DNA of 64,000 nucleotides from Triticum aestivum (Eukaryota > Streptophyta > Magnoliopsida > Poales > Poaceae): positions 508,859,914-508,923,913 of the forward strand of contig NC_057809.1 in the NCBI RefSeq assembly GCF_018294505.1, given 5' to 3'. Both the position numbers and the translations under genes were made by a program. Positions 23,387-34,791 of this stretch are shown one piece after another (within the stretch, counting starts at the first letter, position 1; every line of letters begins with the position of its first letter). The notes under the pieces are model-generated. The model was not told where the DNA came from. It ran no database searches and was given only the letters and a program-made list of their open reading frames with translations.

Positions 23387-23398
23387 GCTCTGATACCA
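23387..23398 (-). other. Primer-binding site of the Angela element
   Basis: The minus strand reads TGGTATCAGAGC one base after the LTR end, complementary to initiator tRNA-Met. Confidence 0.95.
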
Positions 23399-23399
23399 C

Positions 23400-25133
23400 T
23401 GTTGGGGAACGTAGTAATTTCAAAAATATTCCTACGCACACGCAAGATCATGGTGATGCATAGCAACGAGAGGGGAGAGTGTTGTCCACGTACCCTCGTA
23501 GACCGAAAGCGGAAGCATTAGCACAACGTGGTTGATGTAGTCGTACGTCTTCATGATCCGACCGATCAAGTACCGAACATACGGCACCTCCGAGTTCAGC
23601 ACATGTTCAGCCTGATGACGTCCCTCAAACTCTAATCCAGCCGAGTGTTGAGGGAGAGTTTTGTCAGCACGACGGCATGGTGACGATGATGATGTTCTAC
23701 CGACGCAGGGCTTCGCCTAAGCACCGCTACAGTATTATCGAGGTGGACTATGGTGGAGGGGGGCACCGCACACGGCTAAAAGATCAAACGATCAATTTTT
23801 GTGTCTATGGGGTGCCCACTACCCCCGTATATAAAGGAGCAAGGGGAGGAGGCGGCCGGCCAGGGAGAGACGCACCAAGGGGGAGTCCTACTCCCACTAG
23901 GAGTAGGACTCCTATTCCTAGTAGGAGTAGGAGAGGGGGAAGGAAAGGGGGAGGGGGAGAAGGAAAGAGGGGGCCGGCCCCCCTTGCCCTAAACCAATTC
24001 GGTTTGGGCCTTGGGGGGGCGTGCCCCATACTCCCCTTGCTGCCCTCTATTTCCACTAAGGCCCATGTAGGCCCATTAAGCCCCCCGGGGGTTCCAGTAA
24101 CCTCCCGGTACTCCGGTAAAATCCCGATTTCACCCGGAACACTTCCGATATCCAAACATAGGCTTCCAATATATAAATCTTCATGTATCGACCATTTAAA
24201 GACTCCTCGTCATGTCCGGGATCACATCCGGGACTCCGAACAACCTTCGGTACATCAAAACATATAAACTCATAATATAACCGTCATCGAAACGTTAAGC
24301 GTGCGGACCCTACGGGTTCGAGAACTATGTAGACATGACCGAGACATGTCTCCGGTCAATAACCAATAGCGGAACCTGGATGTTCATATTGGCGCCCACA
24401 TATTCTACGAAGATCTTTATTGGTCAAACCACATAACAACATACGCTGTTCCCTTTGTCATCGGTATGTTACTTGCCCGAGATTCGATCGTCGGTATCTC
24501 AATACCTAGTTCAATCTCGTTACCGGCAAGTCTCTTTACTCGTTCTGTAATACATCATCCCGCAACTAACTCATTAGTTGCAATGCTTGCAAGGCTTAAG
24601 TGATGTGCATTACCGAGAGGGCCCAGAGATACCTCTCCGACAATCGGAGTGACAAATCCTAATCTCGAAATACGCCAACCCAACAAGTACCTTCGGAGAC
24701 ACCTGTAGAGCACCTTTATAATCACCCAGTTACGTTGTGGCGTTTGGTAGCACACAAAGTGTTCCTCCGGTAAACGGGAGTTGCATAATCTCATAGTCAT
24801 AGGAACATGTATAAGTCATGAAGAAAGCAATAGCAGAATACTAAACGATCGTGTGCTAAGCTAACAGAATGGGTCAAGTCAATCACATCATTCTCATAAT
24901 GATGTGATCTCATTAATCAAATGACAACACTTTGTCTATGGTTAGGAAACTTAACCATCTCTGATCAATGATCTAGTCAAGTAGAGGCATACTAGTGACA
25001 TACTGTTCGTCTATGTATTCACACATGTATTATGTTTCCTGTTAATACAATTTAGCATAAATAATAAACATTTATCATGATATAAGGAAATAAATAATAA
25101 ATTTATTATTACCTCTAGGGCATATTTCCTTCA
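23400..25133 (-). repeat. 5' LTR of the Angela element
   Basis: The complete 1734-bp LTR has TGTTGGGGAACG and TTTCCTTCA ends. A perfect 13-bp inverted repeat with a 5-base spacer (GGAGTCCTACTCC, GGAGTAGGACTCC) lies at 23882-23912. In element sense it is about 60 bp upstream of the TATA-like CTTTATATACGGG (about 23824-23836). The LTR differs from its partner by scattered substitutions, so insertion was not recent. Confidence 0.96.
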
Positions 25134-26678
25134 GTTATGAACGTTTGGCAAGCTGAGTATAATGAGTACTTGATAGTTTTGTGCACCATGCTTTACGGCT
25201 TAGAACCGGGACTTCAAAAAAATTTTGAACGACACAGAGCATATGAGATGTTCCAAGAGCTGAAAATTTTATTTCAGACTCATGCCCGAGTCGAGAGGTA
25301 TGAGACCTATGACAAGTACTTTGCCTACAAGATGGAGGAGAATAGCTCAACCAATCAGCATGTGCTCATAATGTCTGAGTACTACAATCGCTTGAATCAA
25401 GTGGGAGTTAATCTTGACAAAGTTCTCTAGTCACTATCACCGAGTTACTAGAACTTCGTGATGAACTATAATATGCAATGGATGAACAAGACAATTCCCG
25501 AGCTCTTCGTGATGCTGAAATCAGCGAAGGTAGAAATCAAGAAAAGCATCAAGTGTTGATGGTTGACAAGACCACTAGTTTCAAGTAAAAGGGCAAGGGA
25601 AAGAAAGGGAACTTCAATAAAAATGGCAAGCAAGTTGCCACTCCCATGAAGAAGCCCAAAGCTAGACCCAAGCCTGAAACTGAGTGCTTCTACTACAAAG
25701 GAAATGGTCACTGGAAGTGGAACTGCCCTAGATACTTGGCGGATAAGAAGGATGGAAAAGTGAACATACATGTTATTGATGTGTACTTTACTAGTGTTTA
25801 TAGCAACCCCTCAGTATTTGATACTGGTTCAGTTGCTAAGAGTAGTAACTCGAAACGGGAGTTGCAAAATAAACAGAGACTAGTTAAGGGCGAGGTGATG
25901 ATGTGAGTTGGAAGTGGTTCCAAGGTTGATAAGATCACCATCGCACACTCCCTTTACCTTCGGGATTAGTGTTGAACCTAAAATAAATGTTATTTGGTGT
26001 TTACGTTGATCATACATATGATTGGATCATGTTTATTATAATACGGTTATTCATTTAAGTCAAAGAATAATTGTTGTTCTATTTACATGAATAAAACCTT
26101 CTATGGTCATACACTCAATATAAATGGTTTACTAAATCTCGATCGTAGTGGTACACATATTCATAATATTGAAGCCAAAAGATGCAAAGTTAATAATGAT
26201 AGTGCAACTTATATGTGGCACTGCCATTTAGGTCATATTGGTGTAAAGTGCTTGAAGAAACTCCATGCTGGTGGACTTTTGGAATCACCTGATTATGAAT
26301 CACTTGATGCTTGCGAACCATGCCTCATGGGCAAGATGACTAAGACTCCGTTCTTCGAAACAATGGAGCGAGCAACAGACTTGTTGGAAATAATACATAC
26401 AGATGTGTGCGGTCCAATGAGTGTTGAGGCTCACGGTGGGTATCGTCATTTTCTGACCTTCACAGAAGATTTGAGCAGATATGGATATATCTACTTGATG
26501 AAACATAAGTCTGAAACACTTGAAAAATTCAAAGAGTTTCAGAGTGAGGTGGCAAATCATCGTAACAAGAAAATAAAGTTTCTACGATCTGATCGTGGAA
26601 ACAAATATTTGAGTTACAAATTTGGTCTTCATTTGAAACAATGTGGAATAGTTTCGCAACTCACGCCACCTGGAACAC
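25134..26678 (+). pseudogene. Gag to integrase part of the host BARE-type copy
   Basis: Resumes after the Angela with gag (MNVWQAEYNEYLIVL, GLEPGLQKNFERHRAYEMFQ), then a zinc knuckle whose second cysteine is tyrosine (TAC at 25694-25696). A protease remnant (FDTGSVAKSSNSK) follows, then the better preserved stretch 26087-26678. That stretch carries the integrase zinc region (MWHCHLGHIGVKCLKKLH) and core (IIHTDVCGPMSVE, FTEDLSRYGY). Several stops and shifts occur between 25430 and 26087. It ends at LTPPGT, where the WHAM-like element inserted. Confidence 0.9.
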
Positions 26679-28326
26679 TGACATGTCTCCAACATATCTA
26701 TAATTTTTGATTGCTCCATGCTATATTATCTACTGTTTTGAATGTTTATGGGCTTTATTATACACTTTTATATCATTTTTGGGACTAACCTATTAACCCA
26801 GAGCCCAGTGACAGTTTCTGTTTTTACCCTGTTTTAGGGTTTCGAAGAAAAGGAAAATCAAACGGAATCCAATTGACCTGAAACTTCACGGAACTCATTT
26901 TTGGAAGGAAAGAAGCCCAGAAGACTTGGAGTGCACGTCGGGGGATCTGCGAGGAGGTCACGAGGCAGGGGGCGCGCCCACCACCCTCGTGAGCCCCTCG
27001 TGGCCCCCCTGACATACTTCTTCCGCCTATATATCTCCATATACCCTATAAACATCCGAGAGCACAATAGATTGGGAGTTCCGCCGCCAGAAGCCTCCGT
27101 AGCCACCGAAAGCCAATCTAGACCCGTTCCAGCACCCTGCCGGAGGGGGAATCCCTCTCTGGTGGCCATCTTCATCATCCCGGTGCTCTCCATGACGAGG
27201 AGGGAGTAGTTCTCCCTCAGGGCTGAGGGTATGTACCAGTAGATATGTGTTTGATCTCTCTCTCTCTCTCTCTCATGTTCTTGAGGTGGCATGATCTTGA
27301 TGTATCACGAGCTTTGCTATTATAGTTGGATCTTATGAAGTTTCTCCCCCTCTACTCTCTTGTAATGGATTGAGTTTCCCCTTTGAAGTTATCTTATTGG
27401 ATTGAGTCTTTAAAGATTTGAGAATACTTGATGTATGTCTTGTCGTGTGTATCTGTGGTGACAATGGGATACCACGTGATTCACTTGATGTATGTTTTGG
27501 TGATCAACTTGCGGGTTCCGCCCATGAACCTATGCATAGGGGTTGGCACATGTTTTCGTCGTGATTCTTCGGTAGAAACTTTGGGGCACTCTTTGAGGTC
27601 TTTTGTGTTGGTTGAATAGATGAATCTGAGATTGTGTGATGCATATTGTATAATCATACCCACGGATACTTGAGGTGACATTGGAGTATCTAGGTGACAT
27701 TAGGGTTTTGGTTGATTTGTGTCTTAAGGTGTTATTCTAGTACGAACTCTAGGGCTGTTTGTGACAATTATAGGAATAGCCCAACGGATTGATTGGAAAG
27801 AATAACTTTGAGGTGGTTTCGTACCCTACCATAATCTCTTCGTTCGTTCTCCGCTATTAGTGACTTTGGAGTGACTCTTTGTTGCATGTTGAGGGATAGT
27901 TATGTGATCCAATTATGTTATTATTGTTGAGGGAACTTACACTAGTGAAAGTATGAACCCTAGGCCTTATTTTCATGCATTGCAATACCGTTTACGCTCA
28001 CTTTTATCATTCGTTATCTTGCTGTTTTTATAATTTCAGATTACAAATACCTTTATCTACCATCCATATTGCACTTGTATCACCATCTCTTCGCCGAACT
28101 AGTGCACCTATACAATTTACCATTGTATTGGGCGTGTTGGGGACACAAGAGACTCTTTGTTATTTTGTTGCAGGGTTGCTTGAGAGAGACCATCTTCATC
28201 CTACGCCTCCTACGGATTGATAAACCTTAGGTCATCCACTTGAGGGAAATTTTCTACTGTCCTACAAACCTCTGCACTTGGAGGCCCAATAACGTCTACA
28301 AGAAGAAGGTTGTGTAGTAGACATCA
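26679..28326 (+). repeat. 5' LTR of the WHAM-like element
   Basis: 1648 bp, ending GTAGTAGACATCA, nearly identical in layout to 34792-36434. The start reads TGACATGTCTCC where the partner has TGATACGTCTCC. A GC-rich module lies at 26947-27012, then a TATA-like CCTATATATCTCC at about 27026. A (CT)n microsatellite lies near 27254-27274. Short frames in it are not supported as genes. Confidence 0.93.
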
Positions 28327-28336
28327 AGCTCTTTTC

Positions 28337-28354
28337 TGGCGCCGTTGCCGGGGA
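28337..28354 (+). other. Primer-binding site (tRNA-Asp type)
   Basis: TGGCGCCGTTGCCGGGGA lies ten bases inside the LTR. This sequence is typical of Athila-clade elements primed by tRNA-Asp. Confidence 0.85.
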
Positions 28355-28452
28355 GGTGAGTGCTTGAAGGTATATCTTTAGATCTTGCAATCGAGTCTTT
28401 TAGTTTCTTGTTTTATCACTTGTTTAGTTTATAAAAGAAAACTATAAGAAAA

Positions 28453-29217
28453 ATGGAATTGAGTGTTCCTCATACGCTTCACCTTTTTAATATCTTTCGT
28501 GAGTATGATGGAAAGGATAATTGTGCTCAAGTGCTAGAAGAAGAAATCTATAAATTTTTTGGCACTAAATATTTGAATGATGAGCATGATTGCAATGTTG
28601 TTAGTATGAATTCCTTGAATATCCATGATGCTAATGATATGCATAGCCACAAGCTTGGGGAAGCTATGTTTGATGAAGATGATATTTTTTGTCCCCCAAG
28701 TTTTGATGAGCAAATTTATTATGATGAAAGCATGCCTTCTATCTATGATGATTATTATGATGACACGTATGCTTTAAAGAATAATGATAACCATGAAACT
28801 TGTCATCTTGATCTTAATTTTCAATCACATGATAGTTATTTTGTTGAGTTTTCTCCCACTATTATTCATGAGAAGAATTTTGCTTATGTAGAGAGTAGTA
28901 AATTTTCTATGCTTGTAGATCATGAAAAGAATGCTTTAGGTGCTGGTTATATTGTTGAATTCATTCATGAGGCTACTGAAAATTATTATGAAGAAGGAAC
29001 ATATGCTTGTAGGAATTGCAATAATATCAAGTTTCCTCTCTATGTGCTTAAAGTTTTGAAGTTATGCTTATTTTGCCCTCCTATGCTAGTTGATTATTGT
29101 TCCCACAAGTTGTTTGCTCACAAAATCCCTATGCATAGGAAGCATGTTAGAATTAAATGTGCTAGTCATATTCTTCATGATGCTCTCTTTATGTTTCAAT
29201 TCCTATCCTTTATGTGA
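28453..29217 (+). CDS. Unknown 254-residue Cys-containing protein, copy 1
   Basis: An open frame starts at ATG (MELSVPHTLHLFNIFREYDG) about 100 bp after the primer-binding site and ends in TGA at 29215-29217. The first 150 residues are acidic and Tyr/Asp-rich (SIYDDYYDDTYAL). The last 110 are more ordered: NFAYVESSKFSMLVDHEKNA, then a CRNC pair, a hydrophobic stretch (FPLYVLKVLKLCLFC), YCSHK and KCASHILHDALFMFQFLSFM. I do not recognise a known domain. A paralogous frame lies 2.75 kb downstream. It sits where gag would normally be. Confidence 0.6.
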   Translation: MELSVPHTLHLFNIFREYDGKDNCAQVLEEEIYKFFGTKYLNDEHDCNVVSMNSLNIHDANDMHSHKLGEAMFDEDDIFCPPSFDEQIYYDESMPSIYDDYYDDTYALKNNDNHETCHLDLNFQSHDSYFVEFSPTIIHEKNFAYVESSKFSMLVDHEKNALGAGYIVEFIHEATENYYEEGTYACRNCNNIKFPLYVLKVLKLCLFCPPMLVDYCSHKLFAHKIPMHRKHVRIKCASHILHDALFMFQFLSFM

Positions 29218-32200
29218 GCATCATTGAAATCATCATGCCTAGCTAGGGGCGTTAAACGATAGCGCTTGTTGGGAGGCAACCCAATTTTATTTTTATTCCT
29301 TGATTTTTGCTCCTATTTAGTACTAAATTATTCATCTAGACTCTGTTTAGATGTGGTTTTATGCTTTTAGTTAGTGTTTGTGTCAAGCAGAACCTTTGGG
29401 AAGACTTGGGGAGAGTCTTGTTGACCATGCTTTAAAAACAGAACCCTTTAGCGCTCACGAGAATTGCTGCCATTTTTATTTGGAGAGTGCTATTTAGTTA
29501 ATTCTTTTTGCAGATGATTAATAGATAAATTCCTCAGGTCCAGAAATTTATTTGAGAATTTTATGAGGTCCAGAAGTATACGTTTGATCCATATTACTAC
29601 ATATTTTTCTGTTTTTGACAGATTCTGTTTTTCATGTGTTGTTTACTTATTTTGATGAATCTATGGCTAGTAAAATAGTTTATAAACCATAGAGAAGTTG
29701 GAATACAGTAGGTTTAACACCAATATAAATAAATAATGAGTTCATTACAGTACCTTGAAGTAGTGTTTTCTTTTCTTTCGCTAACGGAGCTTACGAGTTT
29801 TTTGTTAAGTTTTGTGTTGTGAAGTTTTCAAGTTTTGGGTAAGGATTCGATGGACTATGGAACAAGGAGTGGTAAGAGTCTAAGCTTGGGGATGCCCAAA
29901 GCACCCCAAGGTAATATTCAAGGACAACCAAGAGCCTAAGCTTGGGGATGCCCCGGAAGGCATCCCCTCTTTTGTCTTCGTTCATCGGTAACTTTACTTG
30001 GAGCTATATTTTTATTCACCACATGATATGTGTTTTGCTTGGAGCGTCAATTTATTTTGTTTTGCTTTGCTTGCGTTTGAATAAAATACCAAGATCTGAA
30101 ATTATTAAATGTTAGAGAGTCTTCACATGGTTGCATAATTATTCAACTACTCATTGATCTTCACTTATATCTTTTAGAGCATGGTGGTAGTTTTATTTTG
30201 AAGAAATAGATGAACTCTCATGCTTCACTTAGATTATTTTGAGAGTCTTAAATATCATGGTAATTTGCTTAAAATCCTAATATGCTAGGTATTCAAGAAT
30301 AATAAAACTTTCATATAGAGTATTGAATACTAAGAGAAGTTTGATGCTTGATGATTGTTTTGAGATATGGAGGTAATAATATCAAAGTCGTGCTAGTTGA
30401 GTAGTTGTGAAATTGAGAAATGCGTGTGTTGAAGTTTGCAAGTCTCGTAGCATGCACGTATGGTAAATGTTGTGTAACAAATTTGAAACATGAGGTGTTA
30501 TTTGATTGTCCTCCTTATGAGTGGCGGTCGGGGACGAGCGATGGTCTTTTCCTACCAATCTATCCCCCTAGGAGCATGCGCGTAGTACCGAGGTTTTTGA
30601 TGACTTGTAGATTTTTGCAATAAGTATGTGAGTTCTTTATGACTAATGTTGAGTCCATGGATTATACGCACTCTCACCCTTCCATCATTGCTAGCCTCTA
30701 CGGTACCGTGCATTGCCCTTTCTCACATCGAGAGTTGGTGCAAACTTCGCCGGTGCATCCAAACCCCGTGATATGATACACTCTTTCACACATAAACTTC
30801 CTTATATCTTCCTAAAAACAGCCACCATACCTACCTATTATGGCATTTCCATAGCCATTCCAAGATATATTGCCATGCAACTTTCCATCATTCCGTTCAT
30901 AATGACACATTCATCATTGTCATATTGCTTAGCATGATCATGTAGTTGACATAGTATTTGTGGCAAATCCACCATTCATAATTATTCATACATGTCACTC
31001 ATGCATCATTGCACATCCCAGTACACCGCCGGAGGCATTCATATAGAGTCATATCTTGTCTTAAGTATTGAGTTGTAAATCTTGAGTTGTAAGAAAATAA
31101 AAGTGTGATGATTATCATTATTAGAGCATTGTCCCAGTGAGGAAAGGATGATGGAGACTATGATTCCCCCACAAGTCTGGATGAGACTCTGGACGAAAAT
31201 AAATAAATAAAAGAGGCCAAAGAAGCCCAAATAAAAAAAGAAAGAAAGAAAAGAGGCCATAAAAAAGAGAAAAGGCCCAAATAAAAAATAAAAAAATGAT
31301 GATTATATTGATGAAAGTGGGTTTGGAAGAGTGTCAACTTTAGGAAGTAATGATCCCACTATTTCGGAGGATGTTGAATATTATTTTGATAATTATGGAA
31401 GTGGATTTGGAGAGGTCATGACTTTATTTAGAAAAGATTCCACTATCTTGGAAGAGGTTTCGATCGATTATGATGAGAACAAAGTTGCTACTTATGATGA
31501 TTATTGTGATGATACATATGCTATAAAAAGTAGAGATTATATTTATAAAACTTGTCATGATTATGAATACCCTTTTTCTGAACATTACTCTTTTAATGTG
31601 GAAACAATTTATAGTATTCGAGTCTCTTATGATACTCCCACTATTCCGAATGAGAAGAATTTTGCTTATGTGGAGAGTAGTAATTTTTCTACGCTTGTAG
31701 ATCATGAAAAGAATGCTTTATTTGCTGGTTATATTGTTGAATTCATTCATGATGATACTGAAAATTATCATGAGGGAGGAATATATGCTTGTAGGAATTG
31801 CAATAATATCAAGTTCCCTCTCTATGTGCTTAAAGTTTTAAAGTTATGCTTGTTTTACTTTCCTATGCTAGTTGATTGTTGTTCCCATAAGTCGTTTGCT
31901 CACAAAATCCCTATGCATAGGAATAGGGTTAGACTTAAATGTGCTAGTCATATTCTTCATGATGCCCTCTTTATGTTTCAATTCTTATCCTTTATGTGAG
32001 CATCATTGAAATCATCATGCCTAGCTAGGGGCGTTAAATGATAGCGCTTGTTTGGAGGCAACCCAATTTTATTTTTATTCCTTGATTTTTGCTCATGTTT
32101 AATAATAAATAATTTATCTAGCCTCTGTTTTGGTTGTGTTTTTTGTGTTTAATTAGTGTTTGTGCCAAGTAGAACCGTTGGGAAGACTTGGGGAAAGTCT

Positions 32201-34000
32201 TGTTGATCTTGCTGTAAAAAACAGAAACTTTAGCGCTCATGAGAATTGCTGCCATTTTTTATTGGAGAGTGATATTTAGTTAATTATTTTGCAGATGATT
32301 AATAGATAAATTCCTCACGTCCAACAATTTATTTTAGAATTTTTGGGGTTCTAGAAGTATACGTTTGATCTAGATTACTACAGACTGTTCTGTTTTTGAC
32401 AGATTCTGTTTTCTATGTGTTGTTTGCTTATTTTGATGAATCTATGAGTAGTATCGGAGGGTATGAACCATAGATGAGTTGGAATACAGTAGATATTACA
32501 CCAATATGAATTTAAAATGAATTCACAACAGTACCTAAGTGGTGATTTATTTTCTTATACTAACGGAGCTTACGAGTTTTCTGTTAAGTTTTGTGTTGTG
32601 AAGTTTTCAAGTTTTGGGTGAAGATTCGATGGACTATGGAATAAGGAGTGGCAAGAGCCTAAGCTTGGGGATTCCCAAGGCACCCCAAGTTAATATTCAA
32701 GGATAACCAAGAGCCTAAGCTTGGGGATGCCCCGGAAGGCATCCCCTCTTTCGTCTTCGTTCATCGGTAACTTTACTTGAAGCTATATTTTTATTTACCA
32801 CATGATATGTGTTTTGCTTGGAGCGTCTTGTATTATTTGAGTCTTTATTTGTTAGTTTTCCACAATAATCCTTGCTGTACACACCTTTTGAGAGAGACAC
32901 ACATGATTCGGAAATTGATAGAATACTCTATGTGCTTCACTTATATCTTTTGAGTTATATAGTTTTTGCTCTAGTGCTTCACTTATATCTTTTAGAGCAT
33001 GGTGGTGGATTTGTTTTATAGAAACTATTGTTATATCATGCTTCACTTAGATTATTTTGAGAGTCCTACAAAACAGCATGTCAATTTGCTTTAATTATGT
33101 TAGGCATTCAAGATTAAAAAAAATTCTTATGAGTGTGTTGCATACTATGAGAAGTTTGATACTTGATAATTGTTTTGAGATATGGAGATGGTGTTTTTGG
33201 AGTTAGGCTAGTTGAGTAGTTGTGAATTTGAGAAATACTTGTGTTGAAGTTTGTGATTCCCGTAGCATGCACGTATGGTGAACCGTTATGTGATGAAGTC
33301 GGAGCATGATTTATTTATTGACTGTCTTCCTTATGAGTGGCGGTCGGGGACGAGCGATGGTCTTTTTCTACCAATCTATCCCCCTAGGAGCATGCACGTA
33401 ATACTTTGCTTAGATAACTAATAGATTTTTGCAATAAGTATATGAGTTCTTTATAACTAATGTTGAGTCCATGGATCATACCCACTTTCTTCCTTCCACC
33501 ATTGCTAGCCTCTCTAATACCGCGCACTTTTCGCCGGTATCATACACCCACCATATACCTTCCTCAAAACAGCCACCATACCTACCTATCATGGCATTTC
33601 CATAATCATTCCGAGATATATTGCCATGCAACTTACCACCGTTCCGTTTATTATGACACGCTCCATCATTGTCATATTGCTTTGCATGATCATGTAGTTG
33701 ACATTGTATTTGTGGCAAAGCCAGCTTTCATAATTCTTTCGTACATGTCACTCTTGATTCATTGCATATCCCGGTACACTGCCGGAGGCATTCACATAGA
33801 GTCATATTTTGTTCTAAGTATTGAGTTGTAATTGTTGAGTTGTAAGTAAATAAAAAAGTGTGATGATCATCATTTTTAGAGCATTGTCCCAAGTGAGGAA
33901 AGGATGATGGAGACTATGATTCCCCCACAAGTCGGGATGAGACTCCAGACTAAAAAAAGAGGCCAAAAGTCCCAAATAAATAAAAAATAGAAAAAGAGAG
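28650..34000 (+). repeat. Tandem internal duplication, unit about 2.75 kb
   Basis: Sequences at about 28740-31250 recur at about 31490-33990. Matched pairs are 28744 and 31493 (ORF middle), 29216 and 31997 (ORF end), 29882 and 32661 (AAGCTTGGGG) and 31126 and 33881 (GCATTGTCCC). The offset is 2749-2781 bp, showing small indels. Conservation is highest over the C-terminal coding half and over the block GAGTGGCGGTCGGGGACGAG (30509 and 33337). The remainder of each unit is non-coding. Confidence 0.9.
31292..31999 (+). CDS. Unknown Cys-containing protein, copy 2 (no in-frame early ATG)
   Basis: The frame is open from 31292 to TGA at 31997-31999, but the first in-frame ATG is only at about 31418. 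The N-terminal part carries a degenerate ~30-residue repeat: ESGFGRVSTLGSNDPTISED then GSGFGEVMTLFRKDSTILEE. The C-terminal ~110 residues match copy 1 closely, keeping the CRNC pair, CSHK, KCASH and the ending HDALFMFQFLSFM. Either translation starts internally or this copy is a decayed duplicate. Confidence 0.5.
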   Translation, partial: KNDDYIDESGFGRVSTLGSNDPTISEDVEYYFDNYGSGFGEVMTLFRKDSTILEEVSIDYDENKVATYDDYCDDTYAIKSRDYIYKTCHDYEYPFSEHYSFNVETIYSIRVSYDTPTIPNEKNFAYVESSNFSTLVDHEKNALFAGYIVEFIHDDTENYHEGGIYACRNCNNIKFPLYVLKVLKLCLFYFPMLVDCCSHKSFAHKIPMHRNRVRLKCASHILHDALFMFQFLSFM

Positions 34001-34776
34001 AAGAGACAATGCTACTATCCTTTTACCACACTTGTGCTTCAAAGTAGCACCATGATCTTCATGATAGAGAGTCTCCTATGTTGTCACTTTCATATACTAG
34101 TGGGAATCTTTCATTATAGAACTTGGCTTGTATATTCCAATGATGGGCTTCCTCAAAATGCCCTAGGTCTTCGTGAGCAAGCGAGTTGGATGCACACCCA
34201 CTAGTTTCCTTTGTTGAGCTTTCATACATTTATAGCTCTAGTGCATCCGTTGCATGGCAATCCCTACTCACTCACATTGATATCTATTGATGGGCATCTC
34301 CATAGCCCGTTGATACGCCTAGTTGATGTGAGACTATCTTCTCCCTTTTTGTCTTCTCCACATAACCCCCCTCATTATCTATTCCACCCATAGTGCTATA
34401 TCCATGGCTCGTGCTCATGTATTGCGTGAAAGTTTATAGGTTTTAGATTACTAAAGTATGAAACAATTGCTTGGCTTGTCATCGGGGTTGTGCATGATGA
34501 GAGCATTCTTGTGTGACGAAAATGAAGCATGACTAAACTATATGATTTTGTAGGGATGAACTTTCTTTGGCCATGTTATTTTGAGAAGACAAATTGCTTA
34601 GTTAGTATGCTTGAAGTATTATCATTTTTATGTCAATATGAACTTTTGTCTTGAATCTGATGGATCTGAATATTCATACCACAATTAAAGAAGAATCACA
34701 TTCAAATTATGCCAAGTAGCACTCCGCATCAAAAATTCCATTTTTATCATTTACCTACTTGAGGACGAGTAGGAAT
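34001..34776 (+). other. Non-coding 3' region of the WHAM-like element
   Basis: Sequence after the second duplicated unit and before the polypurine tract. I see no supported gene; one short frame (34211-34393) has no recognisable content. Confidence 0.6.
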
Positions 34777-34791
34777 TAAGCTTGGGGATGC
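34777..34791 (+). other. Polypurine tract of the WHAM-like element
   Basis: TAAGCTTGGGGATGC directly abuts the 3' LTR start. The same 14-mer core occurs four more times inside the element (29881, 29937, 32660, 32716). Confidence 0.85.

Larger units (their letters stand above)
16183..25133 (-). mobile_element. Full-length Angela/BARE1-type Copia element
   Basis: Two LTRs (16183-18150 and 23400-25133), an initiator tRNA-Met type primer-binding site, a long leader, gag-pol on the minus strand and a polypurine tract are all present. The five-base target duplication GTTAT is seen at 16178-16182 and 25134-25138, with host gag sequence continuing across. The 8951-bp length includes a 313-base gap. 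All motifs through RNase H are present, but gag-pol has several stops and one frameshift, so it is not autonomous now. Confidence 0.96.

Noticed and set aside
23677..24267. 196-codon Arg/Pro-rich frame on the plus strand
   Set aside because: It lies inside the Angela 5' LTR, antisense to the element, and the same region in other LTR copies carries stops and indels.
27254..27274. CT microsatellite as a possible regulatory GAGA-type site
   Set aside because: It is a length-variable simple repeat in both LTR copies; nothing else supports a regulatory role.
26858..27292. Frames inside the WHAM-like LTR, repeated near 34969-35320
   Set aside because: Duplicated simply because both LTRs are near-identical; no recognised domain, and they span the promoter and CT microsatellite.
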